Shown: positions 46,145 to 58,491 of the stretch, piece by piece | Layout: each line of letters starts with the position of its first letter | Numbering within the stretch: the first letter of the stretch is position 1 | Assembly: GCA_015143295.1 (NCBI GenBank) | Contig: CM026560.1 | Location: 1,738,501-1,802,500 of the forward strand | Reading direction: 5' to 3' | Length of the DNA stretch: 64,000 bases | Source: Tetracentron sinense | Lineage: Eukaryota; Streptophyta; Magnoliopsida; Trochodendrales; Trochodendraceae | Made by a program: the position numbers and the translations under genes | The notes under the pieces: generated by a model | Told to the model about the DNA's origin: nothing | The model's input: the letters and a program-made list of their open reading frames with translations, nothing else | Database searches by the model: none

Positions 46145-46760
46145 ATAAATATTTTTTCTCATAAGTTTAGACATATTTCATTAAGAGAGAAGAAGAAAGG
46201 TACATATGCTACTAGCTATAAAATATCATCTGGTCTAAAAAGGTCAACAAAAGTATACATCAGATTGGAAGTTTACGTCAGAAAAAGCACAATCGACTAA
46301 AATTGACATCACCACAAGTGAATTTTTTCCCCCAATTTACCCCTTCGATTTTCTTTTGAGAAGATCACCAGAAAATAAGTTTTTTGATGGAGGCAATAAC
46401 CTTCTCTTTTAGAAGAAAAGTCTTCAAAGATGCAGTGATTTCTTTCCATCCAAAGGCTCCAACAAACAACCTTGGGTAACATATGCCAAAAAATTAACCG
46501 GAGGTTCCCAAAAGCTTCCCTAGACTAGCCATCTATTCTCACCATTGTGGTCTTAGGAAAACCACTGGATGCCAAGAAGAAAAAGCTCATTGCACTAAGT
46601 TTCCCGTGCAAATCTAAAATGATGCAGTTGTTAGTCTCCAACCTCTACAAAATAGACGATCAATGCTAAAAATTTATCCGAAGCCATTATCTAAAGGAAG
46701 AATGATACCTTTGACGGAATTCTAGATTCCAAATTGAGCAATAAGCAAAGGGATCCCTCA
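46145..46760 (-). mobile_element. L1-type LINE, degraded 3' fragment (zf-RVT region)
   Basis: On the minus strand, one frame reads FWHMLPKVVCWSLWMERN, then CIFEDFSSKREG, at about 46475 down to 46340. This is the zinc-finger domain after the reverse transcriptase of plant L1 elements. Upstream sequence to 46760 fits the same region with stops. The RT itself is missing. Confidence 0.75.
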
Positions 46761-48246
46761 AAAATTTCATGTTGAGCTTTTTCAGAAAAATAGAACCATC
46801 TTATATATTTGTATTTCATTCATAGAATATTTCAAATGAGAAAACTTAGATCGAAGTTGGGTTGTCAAATAAGGAGTGAGCATTATTTAAATGTCCATCC
46901 CCCTTATGGAGGTTTAGAGCTCCAAGTGAACCGCTTCACTGCGTGCCGTGGACAAAGCATAGTATTAGGGCAGAGGCTACTCGACAAAAACATGACAATC
47001 CAACTCCATTCCTATAATCCTTATGAAAACTGCTTTACCTTATCAAAATCCATGCCCATGATTAGTATATGTTCTTTGAGTACCCAAAAAAGAACTAATT
47101 CTACCCAAATATATATATATATCAAATCTCTGAACAAGATACCTAAGTGAAAGGCAGGGGCATCAAAGAGAGCAATGAATTGATATGAGAGCTGAGTAAT
47201 TCTAACAGAAAAACCTTATAATGGAAAGAGATTATAAAAGTAGACTAGCCTCATTTTCCAAAGGCAAGCTCCAAACCAGTATTGGAAGTCTCAGATGTTA
47301 CAACCAAAATGAAGGTAGAATAACATATCCTACAAGGGACTAGGGAGAGACACCACCCTTGTAATCGCACTTGACAAGATACCTATCAAAGAGAGCAATT
47401 ATCTGGCTATTTGATCCGATAAAAAAATTGTTCTTGCCTTTTAACGATCTCACTCTTCACAAAATAATTATTGGCAACTTTTAATATGGGTGAAATGAGT
47501 ACAAAACACCATATCCTGCAAGGGAGAGACACCATTTCAGGACCCTTACCAAGCTGTTCTAGGTTTCACATGAAGACTATTCACATCCTGCCCACTAAAT
47601 AAACATCTGAAGATGATAATATGGAAGCTAGTGAATTCTCTTCTCAAGATCCTTTAGTGACCTTTTGCAGTACTTCTCTAGTGCAATTTATGTACCAATC
47701 TAAACAGAAATTGCAGTTCTTATGGAGCTCATACTGTTAGCAAAAGAGACAACCCTTGTACTATATGATTAAAATTGGACCTGAAAGTGAGAAATTGAAT
47801 GTGTTCCATGGAACAACACTAGACATTTTCTCTGCAAGTACTCATTGATTTGAAAGCAGATCCCAATCTTCACCAAAGTTGTTTGTAAGGAAAATCCGTC
47901 TATAGGATACAAAGTGTCATAATTCCTTCTCTCTTATCCTCTTCCTTCCCATATTTTCGTCAACAAAGTGAACAATGATTCTTTGCATCCTTAAAAAGTG
48001 AGAAATCTACCACCCTAAAGGAAGACTAATTAGAAAAGAGAAAGAAATCTTGAATCTTACGAAGTTTGAGTCTGTTATTTTGGCTATGCTAGTAGTCTTG
48101 TAATAGGTTTAAAATGAAGTAACAAATTACTTGCTTTATATTGTAACCACATGCAGGATATCATCAATAACAAGTCTTCATTCATTTCTAATCAAACAGA
48201 CAGGATTGTAAAATGAAGTTTAGAAATTCTTAGGGAGTTTTATAGC

Positions 48247-48801
48247 CAATGTTACATAGGCACGTGGTATAGTTGCCAAGTGTGCAGGTATCTAAAAGTG
48301 TTCGGTACGACAAGCTTTGAAAATCCCAATTCAGCGGCACGGACATATAGATTTTTGAAAATGACTATATATATATATATATATATGAATATATTATAAC
48401 TCAAAAATATAGATGAATTAATAAGAATAGAGAGGAGGACCACTTGTCCCCATTTAAAAATATATATATATATATATTCTAAAGTTCTAAGAAAAATCTC
48501 CTATAGAGAAAAGAGAAGAGAAAACGAGAGAGAGAGAGAGAGACATACGTACTTATTGATAGTCGTTGCTGTGTGTTCTTTTAGTAAGTTTTCCTCTATG
48601 TTGCCGAAAAAGCTACACAACTTCAACAAGTTCACAGCAATCTAATATATATATATATATATTGTATATTTAAAATAGCATGACATACTTGAAGCGCTAG
48701 CCGTTACGTGCCTAACCATAACACATACCAAGGAGTGTCGTGTCGTGTCAAGGTGTTAGCACGACAAAAATTGCAAAAACTGAAGTTCCTAGATAACATT
48801 G
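48247..48801. mobile_element. hAT-type MITE, CAGTGTTACCTAG family, copy B
   Basis: Counterpart of 11465-12005, with slightly mutated ends (CAATGTTACATAG and AACATTG). The target copies are tttatagc (48239-48246) and tttttagc (48802-48809). Contains (AT)n runs at about 48366-48384 and 48642-48661. Confidence 0.9.
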
Positions 48802-49137
48802 TTTTTAGCTCTAGTTGTTTTGGAATATGTTAAGGGGTTTGATTCAGAAAGAGAAAAAACAAGAAAGAGGTATGTAACCTTGATACCAGTGAGTGCATGT
48901 GTCAAGTACCAGGATCCCTTCAATTTTTTCTTTGTTTTTTTACTTTTATGAAATGAACTGGAGTATTAGTATGAACTATTGTGTCGAGGATAGGAAGGAT
49001 CCAGTAACCATATTCTTGGAGTACATGAAGATTGGGGAGAAAATTCTTTATACACCCTTCTCATCCGTATGTAAATAGACTTTCTTCCTCTGCATAACCA
49101 TTTTGTGCAACAGAACCCAAGTCTGTGTTTCCACTAT

Positions 49138-49247
49138 GTCTAAGTCCTAATTTACCTCTAAACTTCATTGATATGTTTAAGCCCCAATTTACCTCTAAAC
49201 TGCATTGATATGTCTAAGCCCAAGTTTACCTCTAAACTGCATTGAGG
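49138..49247. repeat. Tandem repeat, unit about 38 bp, 3 copies
   Basis: Counterpart of the four-unit array at 12329-12476, one unit shorter. Confidence 0.85.
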
Positions 49248-50244
49248 TGATAAATCCACATCATCTACACGACGACCTCAACACAAAGACTATACTGAAT
49301 ACTGATCAACTAGACAAGTGATGTGTCTTCTTGACTCTTGCATGGTCATATCCAAGAGCCACCAGTACTGCAAGAACATCACTACCTAAAAAAAAACCCT
49401 ACTTTTCCTGATGTTGGATCGGGTGGAGTTTAAAAACCATGAGTTTACTCTATTACAAATGTGATATGTTCGTGTCTGACCAGGGGTAAGACTAAAGTAG
49501 CAAATTTTGAAATAGAGGAGAAATGCCGATAGACAAACTCTCCCTCCAATTGTGGACATGTATTTTTCAATTTTTATCCTGCCTGTGCAAAGATCACAGT
49601 TAGCACATACTCAAAATAGCTCAATCTGTATTTCCAGGTCCACCAAAATGCACCCTATGGGCCTAAACTACCAAGTGTACTTAAGATGAGTTGTATCTTT
49701 TCAACTGCTTGCCAGATGCACTAAAAAATGAAATTTCTTCTTGGCCTAGTTAGAAACAGAAGGCCTGAAACGCAAGCTGCAAAACTCACCATCAAGTAGA
49801 TGTTTGACAAAATGAAATCAATATGGGGAATACAAGATGAGATAATTTCAATGTTAACCTCTATAAAACAAAATTGAAGTGGTGAAATAACATTCAAACC
49901 AATAGAAGTATCTGCATTGTCTCACTGAATGCCCTGCTTGATGTGTTATGCAGTGTACACTCTGACATAGTGGGAATTATACTGTGGCCTTCAAATCTTC
50001 TGATATATGAAATCGTTAGCATAGTGTTGCATTTCATGAAATCTTTCCCGATAGATTCTTCAACCCGCATCCACACATTTAAGGATGACTGTCTCTTTTG
50101 CTAGATCTAACTTGATAACAAATTTGACACCAAGAAAATCTCTAATATGTCTGAGTGTTTCTATTGCACATGGCGAGGGCTTTCCTACTCGAAACTTTGA
50201 AACATCTTGTGGGCAGAGTGCACAAAGAAGGAATAACAAACCCT

Positions 50245-50570
50245 ACAAATCAAACATAACATCAATCACCATGCGGAAGTATAATATTTTGAGAACTCCA
50301 TGGAAAACACTTTTCCACAAAAAGCATTCAAATAGAAATGGGTCTACAAACCCTACAAATCAAACATAACATCTATCACCATGAATCACCATGCAGACGT
50401 ATAATATTTTGAGAACTCCATGGAAAACCATTTGCACAAAAAGCATTCGAATAGAAATGGGTTTACAAACCCTACAAATCAAACATAACATCAATCACCA
50501 TGCGGAAGTATAATATTTTGAGAACTCCATGGAAAACCATTTCCACAAAAACATTCAAATAGAAATGGAA
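50245..50570. repeat. Tandem repeat in the last RCL1 intron of copy B, unit about 109 bp, 3 copies
   Basis: Same unit as 23170-23385, with one more copy. The middle unit has a small internal duplication of 'atcaccatg'. Confidence 0.9.
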
Positions 50571-50827
50571 AACCATTTCTATTTGACAACCTTTACCACA
50601 TTTGGGAGTTGGTAATGCTCTCTAGACAGAACAAAAAAAAGTTTAGTATCGGCCTTGTGTTGCATTTCAATAATGGGATTAAGGGAACAAATTCTAACTT
50701 GACAATTTAGCCATTTCCCTCTTTTGACTAGTAAGGTGCATATATCAAGGTAAAAAAATAGCGATTTTGGGTTATGTAACGGTCCATATGTAACAGTTTT
50801 AGCGAGGTATATTTAACCATGGGATAA

Positions 50828-50860
<33 letters not shown>

Positions 50861-52868
50861 TGTTTTTATGTAATGGTCCATAAGATATATTAGCTCTTCT
50901 ACTGGTTTAACAGAGACACATTTTGTGTTTTACCTTTGTTGACTACAAAAGCAACATATGATATTATAATCATGTAAAATGTAGCATTTTTTGTTTTCAT
51001 AACATCTTAACCCTGAAATTGCTCTACAAAGGACCACTTAGTCCGAACCTTGTCTGTAACCAAAAAGAAAAAAAGTGTTTGCTAGCAAAATGACCAGTGT
51101 GACCTATGGCTGACCGTTGGCATCACAGTTTGTTCACTCAATATCTTACCCCTTCTATTTTTCTCCAATGTGATTTTTACTGTACTCCATCATTCACAAG
51201 CAACCAATGGACATTTTAGTGCCAAATATGTCCAATCAAAAGGCACGTTTGTACTTTTACAAACAAACTGAAGGTATATTTGTTCTGAAGGTAATGCTTT
51301 GGCATAAGTTCTCCCTTTTAAGGATAAAACAACAAAAAGACAAAAATGCCCAAGGAATTCACCAAGTTCACCAATCTGGTGATGATTATTAAATCCCTAC
51401 GAAGTTTGATGGAGGATAAAACTGAAAGGAGTAATATAGCTTAAAAATTTTAACAGCAGACAGACCTGGTGTGTTGAATCTACCACTCCCCCTTGCTCAA
51501 TCTGAGCAACCAATGAAATACCATAGCCAGGTGACTTGCCATAGGATCAATCTCTCAGTGAGCCCAAATTATGTATGAGACCGCTAACATTGATGAACAG
51601 TACAGGTCAAAGTTGAAACATAGAGATCTTGATACATTCTTCCCATAAATAATACTGCTAGTTCCTTTTGGTCAAAATAAAGAGTTCACTACTCAGAATA
51701 ACATATGTCACAGGCAAATTGAAACCATCTGAAAATTTAAAACTGCATTGGCTATTTTTAGTGAGCAGACTCTGTTATGATGTATAATTTATATAGAAAA
51801 CATACTTTCCAGCTTGTAGGTCAGCATTATGATCAGTAGATATATGAACATTAGGAAGCTAGCGATTAAAGATTCCACAAGCTGCATGTATCATAGTGTT
51901 CTCGAACTGAGAAGAGACTCTAGTTGAAAAAGTTACTCCTCGAATCCTCTTAACCATTCCCTCATCAACCCAAGTCATTGCATGTAGAAACAATAATATT
52001 AGTGAAACACAGAAGGAAAACAGAAGAATCCCCCAACTGTTATGGCTGAAAATTCATTGATAAACTATTCTGAATAATGGGAACTACCAGAATGACTTCT
52101 CCACCACCCTGAGGAGGAGATCCGCGACTCTCAATTTTCAGCTCCAATCCTTCTGAAGGAACTCCAAAACGCTTGAGCATGGTTAAGGTAGTTGATCGGA
52201 AAGTATCAACACATGGATTCTTGGAATCATTTGTAATTCCTTTAAGCAATACGCTATGCTTTATTTTCAGGGACAATTTTGTAATACAATTATTTATTCT
52301 TACATAAGTTAATATGCAAATCTCAAACAATAATGATATCGATAAAGTGTCATGCTGGATTCAAGAGACTGGTGCTTCTAAGTTCTAAGATCAGTTTATG
52401 CCTTTATGGCATCACCTGCATAAAGGGAGAGGTGGATGCGTGCAGATTTCAACTTATAAATGATGAGATTCATCATCATTGCCTAATCCGAAGCAGTTCG
52501 GAATTCATGCCATAGGATTTAGAAAGGCTTTTTCTACACCGGATGCTAACCAAATGTTTAACCCTACTCCATTATCCAAGATTGGGACCAGTAATTCAGC
52601 GCAAAGAGCAGCACAAGAGAGTTAAATGATGATACTAGTGAGAGGCAAATTAATTAGAGAAAAAAAAAGCTTATTATAGATCAAATGGAATTTGCTACAA
52701 AGTGGGAGCCCTATTATTGTTAGGTGCTTAAAATTGGAGCATAATTGTTCCTTACTGTGTATCTCTGTAGTAAGGCTCTTGAAAATTTGAAAAGAATAAC
52801 AAAAATCCATATAAAGAATTATCAATCCAAGAGCTTTACTTCATTTTAAAAACTTCAATTCTACAAAT

Positions 52869-53232
52869 CATAGTTACCAAACACCCATATTATACCCATA
52901 TAATACCCAAATAATACTTTTAGGGGGGGTCGCCATTTAAAACTCTGTACTTTTGCCGTGTTACGTATCATCATTCACCTATCGTCATATAATACTCATT
53001 TAATACACGAATTACGTATTAAACATGTACAATACACGTATTTTTTCCGAATTTTTAGCTTGTTAAACACATTCCGTATTAAATGATTGTTATTAGTTAA
53101 TATCATAATTTGATCTATTTATAATTATTTTTTATTTTCCCCGTACTTTTGTCATGGTTTTACCGTATAACACCCTCACTTCTTGAACGGATCATTGTCT
53201 TATTATACCCGTACCCGTACTTGGTAACTATG
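52869..53232. mobile_element. hAT-type MITE, CATAGTTACCAA family, copy B
   Basis: Counterpart of 26503-26854, flanked by ctacaaat at 52861-52868 and 53233-53240. Confidence 0.92.
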
Positions 53233-54649
53233 CTACAAATAACCAATTGAAACCCATATCAGCATGTTGGCATCTTTTGGAACCCTGATACTCATATCTC
53301 CGCGTTGGAAGCATCAAGAACCTCATTTAGACAAGTATAGATTCGTGAATTTGTAACCATCCCTACTTCCACCTCATCCTACCTCCTAGGCTTAGCATCA
53401 TAGTTTTTTCCTTTAAATCCTTAATTTTATTGATCCTTGCAAGCCCACTGTTTAAGAATGACACCAAAATCAGTCAAGCGGCACCAACAGTGACTTTTTC
53501 AATGCAGATAAAACAGACAAATAGGCAGCACAAGTAAGTGACAAGGCAATTGAAACTTAGATCTCCTTGTTGATGGCTTCGGGATCATCGAAACTCATAT
53601 CTCCTTGTTGGCAGTTTTCAGAACCATCCCTACTTCCACGGTTCCACCTCATCCCCACTTATAGTTTCATTATTTTCGTTTTAAAACAAAAACCCTTAAT
53701 TACATTGATCCTTGTAAACCCACAATTTAAAAGAGACACCAGAATCAATTGAGCAGCAGCATCGGTGAATCTATAACTTGGTGTCATGTTTAAACCGGTA
53801 TATCTAAACTTCACATCTCCTTGTTGGCAGTTTTTGTAACCCCATTTACACCTCATCCCCACTTATAGTTTCATTATTTTTGTTTTAAAAGAAAAAACCT
53901 TAATTACATTGAACCTTGTAAACCTAAAGTTTAAATATGACAACAAAATCAGCTGAGCAGAAGCATCGGTGAGTTTTTCATCACCAACAAAAAAAAATAG
54001 AAACATCCGAAACAAGTATACTAACAAGGCAATAATCAGGAGAAACACAATTTGAATCGAATGATAGAATGCATGATGAAATTATAAGAAAAAGTAGAAG
54101 CAGTGACCGAAAACTCATACCTTTCAACCTTATCAAAAGGGGTTTCTCTCCAAACAATCCAAGAACAATCAATGGCTCCAAGAAATAGCTGATGGACCGA
54201 TTGAGACCTCATTCGTGTATGAGATGCCTCCCTCCAATCAACTCCCAGTTTGTACTTCAATTTCGTTCTTGTACATATAATCAACAACCATAAACCCTAT
54301 ACCCATTTTATTTATACGGGAGAGGGAGATTAGATATACCGGTTTCGTTGATTTCAACAACACAATCGTCGCTAATCTTCTCTTATAATCGGAGGAGAGA
54401 CCTCATGTGGGCAGAGACCTGGCCATGTATCGTCTGGTCGAATATCCTCGATCAGAATTGGAGTCGCAGAGATAAAAGGAGCCATTGCCTCAGCTGTTGG
54501 CTTCTCTTCAGCCTCATGTATGGAGTTTTCACCATTCTCTCTCTCTCCCTCTCTCTCTCTCTCTCTTGCTTGTTGCAGAGGCCAGAGAATTCTTGTTCTT
54601 TCTCTTGCTTTCCCTAGAAGGGTTTTAACTATTTCTTGAGATTCTTTTA

Positions 54650-56350
54650 AGGGGTTGTTGCATATCTCAGTTGCTGTCTTCTAGCAGCTTTGCAAATACA
54701 TCGTTACTCGTAACAGTTTTGTAAATTAACTCATGGTTTTGCAACTGTTAGGCAAGCAACTTTTTTTTTTTTTTTTTTGGTAAACTCAATCATACCACAA
54801 GGCAATGACTGAAGGCAAAGACAAGAGAATACTCACACCACCCGAGCAAACACACACACTTAGGCAAGCAACAACTTCAATCCTTAGTTTTCTTAGACAT
54901 CCGTTTGATATTGTTAGGAAAATTACCATTATGGCCAAACGATGTTTCATAATCTCACAAATCTTTAATTACCCTTGAGCTATGATTAATAAGTTTTAAC
55001 CCTGTGATTAAGATTTGCACCCATATGGGATAAATCATCTAACGCTGGTTTTAAAGAAAAAATTTAACGTATCCCCTTTTAACTCCCTTTAACTTAGGTT
55101 AAGATACACTAACTCTTAGAGTTAAAGCATCTAACATTGGTTTTAAAAGAAAAAAATTAACGTGTCCCCTTTGAACTCCTTTTAACTGTGATTAAGTTCA
55201 TTAACCATTAGGGTTAAAGCGTCAAACCTTTATTTTGATAAAAAAGAAAAAAATCAACATGTCACTTTTAACAGCCTTTAAATGTGGTTAAGATACACTA
55301 GATCTTTAGAGTTAAAACATCTAACTTCGGTTTTTAGAAAGAAAAAAAAAATTAACGTGTCCCTTTTTAACCCCTTTTATCTGTGGTTAAGATCAACTAG
55401 CCCTTAGGGTTAAAGCATCTAACCTTGGTTTTTAACCTATCTTTTATCTCCCTTTAATTGTGGTAAGGGTTTACTAACCCTTATGGAAGGGGACACGTTA
55501 ATTATTATTTTTTGAATATCAAGGATAGATGCTTTAACCCGAAGGATTAGTTGATCTTAACCCCAGTTAAAGGGAGTTAAAAGGGGACACCTTAAATTTT
55601 TAATTTTTTTAAACCAAGGTTAGATGCTTTAATTTTAAGGGTTAGTGAACCTTAACCACGGTTAAAAGGAGTTAACATACACGTTAAATTTTTTATTAAT
55701 TTTTTTCTAAAAACCAAAGTTAGATGTTTTAACCCTAGGGGTGAATGAATCTTAACCACAGTTAAAGGGAGTTAAAAAGATACACATTAATTTTTTTTTA
55801 TTTTATAAAAATCAATGTTAATGCTTTAACCCTAAGGGTTAATGAATCTTGACCACTTTTTATTTTATAAAAATCAATGTTTCATGCTTTAACATGAAGG
55901 GTTAATGAATCTTGACCACTATTAAAGGGAGTTCAAAGGGGACACGGTAATTTATTTTCTTTTAAAACCAAGGTTAGATGCTTTAACTCTAAGGGTTAGG
56001 TGAGTGTATTTTAATCTAAGTTAAAGGAAGTTAAAATGGGACACATTATTATTATTATTATTTTTTAAACCAGGGTTAGATGTTTTATCCCATAAGGGCG
56101 TGAATCTTAATGACAAGGGTTAATACTTATTAACCATAGTCCAAGGGTAGTTAAAGATTTGTGAGGGTATGAAATATTGTAAGGGCATAATAATCATTTT
56201 CCTAACAATAACAAACAGTTGTTTAAGGAAACTAAGGATTGAGGTTGCATGTCTAACGGTTGCAAAACCATGAGTTAATTTGCAAAACTGTTACTCATAA
56301 CTGTGTATTTGCAAAGCTTCTAGAACACAACAGCTGATATGCAAAAACCT
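54650..56350. mobile_element. Foldback-type transposon, about 1.7 kb
   Basis: The left end (cttctagcagctttgcaaat, then the 'aactcatggttttgcaac' and 'ccttagtttt' blocks) is matched by the inverted right end (56340 back to about 56150). Inside are tandem units of about 110 bp with 'gggttaaagcatctaac' on the left arm and the same units inverted on the right arm, meeting near 55490. Arms of about 800 bp leave almost no unique centre. Long inverted repeats made of tandem subunits are the hallmark of foldback elements. No ORF is present. The exact ends and target duplication could not be fixed. Confidence 0.82.
54761..54859 (-). mobile_element. Short retroposon (SINE-like, poly-A tail) inside the foldback left arm
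   Basis: A 99-bp insert begins with a run of about 18 T's (poly-A on the minus strand) and is flanked by the 13-bp direct repeat ttaggcaagcaac (54748-54760 and 54860-54872). The inverted right arm lacks it. It is too short and partial to assign a SINE family; no clear pol III boxes were seen. Confidence 0.82.
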
Positions 56351-57632
56351 CTTCTTATATATACGCCTCACCTGTATTGAAGGCTTAGATCCTTTCCAAA
56401 CGAAAGGCCGTTGAACGGCTCTGACTCATGAAAGCTTTCATCAGATGGTTGCATGTATTAATGTCATTATTTTCGTTGACCATCCGTCAATTCACTGAAG
56501 AGCTTTGATTTAAGGTTTTTTTTTTGGTAGGTTTTTATTTGATTGGACAGAGTAAAATGCCCTCTCTAATTTGACACATGCCTCTTTAACCATAGTTAAT
56601 AAATTTGTGTATTATATGCAAAGTATTTTTTTATACCTACTAACGCTTATTTCGGCATGAAAAAAAAATGACTAGACGTACATAAACATTCACCAAAATT
56701 TTTAAATAAGGCGAATTGTTCTCGACTCATTTATGAATAATATCTATAAGATTTTTTTATATATAAAAAAATTAAACATGTAAGGTAAGTCTTGAAATCA
56801 TCTTTATTTTTTTTAATATTTTCACGTAACTTAGTTTATCTCAATTTCTTTTTCTCGCTAAATTCATAACCTTAAATCTCTATCTCATCAGTACAACGTC
56901 ACTAAAAAGTTGTCAGCCTTTAGTCTTGAAATACTCACCGGACACCACTAAATCTCCTCCTTTTTTCTTAATCTTTTATCTCTTCTTAAATCTCTAACAC
57001 TAAGTATTTCACAATCGTCACCTATTAAAAACAACATTATAGCCACCAATAGTCGATAATTGAGTCTCCGATTGCACAATCATTTCAATGGCAGCAACTG
57101 TGACCTCTCAATCTCTTTTCCAATGCGACTCTCTCTTTCTCTCTCAATCTTTAACTGAACTTTCTTTTTTTCATGTTCTACAATATGAAGTTAAAAAGAT
57201 TTAACACCATTTCTTATAAATTTTTTATATGCAAGTTTGTATGTTTAGCTGAATTTTTCAACAAATTATGAGTGTTGCCCATAATTATATTCGAATTATT
57301 TTCGTCCAGCATCTTGACGTTATATGTTTTTTTGGCCAAATTTTTAAATGAACTATTGAATGTTGAATTATATTCAAATAATGTCCGTACCAATGTGTGT
57401 GTGTGTGTGTTTTTAACATATGCCGAATTATTAACTGTGTTTTTAACTCCCTCTAACCGTATTCTCTCTAACTGTAATTAATTCACTAATCTTGAAAACT
57501 TTTTCACCAGAGTTAAAAGGGTTCTACTAGTCTACTAGAGGCTAGGCCAAAGTATTTTACTACTCTGGATTCAGCAAGAGTAAATCCGGACTCTCAAATT
57601 TTTCTTGTTTTGTTTTGGCGCTAGGTTTGAAA
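56351..57632. other. Stretch with no recognised gene
   Basis: AT-rich sequence with a (TG)n run at 57394-57410. The ORF at 57272-57481 has no recognisable domain. Confidence 0.45.
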
Positions 57633-57914
57633 GGCTTTGGATTCTCTCTGGCCCGTGCCAGAGAGGTGCTCTCGGGCCACCACAAATGAAGCGCCAGTTG
57701 GTGGGAGAAGTCATTTCAAGGGCCCCATGATTTTGACTTCTCCAACCTTTATTTGACACATGGTGATAAAATGGTGAGATAAAGGGAGAGATATATCAAA
57801 TGGGAAGAAGTCAAAAATGAGGGGAGAAATGAAATGACTTCTCCCGCCACTTGTCGCTTAAGTGTGGTGGCCCGAGAGCACCTCTCTGGCACGGGCCAAA
57901 GAGAATCCGAAGCC
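57633..57914. mobile_element. Mutator-like MITE (282 bp) with long inverted ends
   Basis: The inverted ends are about 52 bp, starting GGCTTTGGATTCTCTCTGGC on the left. On the right, the complement ends GAGAATCCGAAGCC. The 9-bp target duplication is ggtttgaaa (57624-57632 and 57915-57923). It shares 'gagaagtcatttca' and 'ctcgggcc' phrases with the smaller element at 9505-9715. No ORF. Confidence 0.93.
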
Positions 57915-57958
57915 GGTTTGAAAAGGAAAAATAACAGTAGCAGTAGGGGATGACATAC

Positions 57959-58383
57959 TGTCACGGCCTTAATTCTTTACCCCGATCACGAACGTGCGGC
58001 ACTCGATCACTTGACCCTTCAAGACCGAGTAAGCCTTACCACACTAGCTTCTCAAGAAGAGGAATGGAAGAACACACACTTGGAGAATGCTTGAACACAC
58101 TTCTATTACTCAAAAGATTGCTTACACTTCCTTGGATGGGTTACAAATGAAGGCCTTCCCCTATTTATAGGACTCAAGGGAGGGTTCTAGAGTTCTAGAA
58201 CCCCCTTCTCTCTAGAAGCTTCTCTCACCTCCTCTTGAGGAGAGTTCTAGAGAGTCTACACTCTTCCTCTACTAGTATATACAAGCCTCCTACATTATAT
58301 ATACAATGCTCAATACTGTATATATACATGCCTTCTATACTGTGCATGCCTACTTGCACAGTCTAAGTGAGTGGGCCGTGACA
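57959..58383 (-). repeat. 3' LTR of the small Gypsy element
   Basis: 425 bp, with the perfect inverted termini TGTCACGGCC and GGCCGTGACA. A CTATAAATAG box lies at 58161-58170 on the minus strand. Confidence 0.95.
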
Positions 58384-58397
58384 TCCTCCCCCACTCA
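58384..58397 (-). other. Polypurine tract of the small Gypsy element
   Basis: The minus strand reads GAGTGGGGGAGGA directly before the LTR start TGTCACGG. Confidence 0.8.
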
Positions 58398-58491
58398 ATT
58401 CTGCAACGTCCTCGTTTTGTTTCCTCCGATGTCTTCTCTGCTTCCTTTGAGCTCTTTTCCTTAGGGGTTCACATTCCCCTTCCCGTATGAG

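Larger units (their letters stand above)
50034..54535 (-). pseudogene. RCL1: RCL1-like gene, copy B (broken)
   Basis: The exons align with copy A: 54535-54340, 54268-54121, 52239-52058, 51981-51806, 51535-51466 (mostly deleted) and 50242-50034. Exon 3 is the best preserved part, with the arginine codon that copy A has lost. Lesions: 7-bp and 2-bp deletions in exon 1, a 2-bp deletion in exon 2, about 218 bp missing from exon 5, and a 1-bp deletion in exon 6. Acceptors of exons 2 and 5 are CAA, of exon 3 AAG and of exon 4 CAT, and the exon-3 donor GT is now AT. Copy B is more decayed than copy A and cannot encode the cyclase-like protein. The ATG at 54533-54535 is followed by a MVKTPYMRLK start, which shows the likely original N-terminus. 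Confidence 0.92.
46967..54700. repeat. Segmental duplication copy B
   Basis: Collinear with 10149-13116 plus 22826-28440. It lacks the 9.7 kb LTR element (unoccupied site 49895-49899) and the MITE of 25726-26292, and it shares two other MITEs. Its left edge (46967) joins unrelated sequence that follows the LINE fragments. Its right edge passes into the foldback element. Confidence 0.9.
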
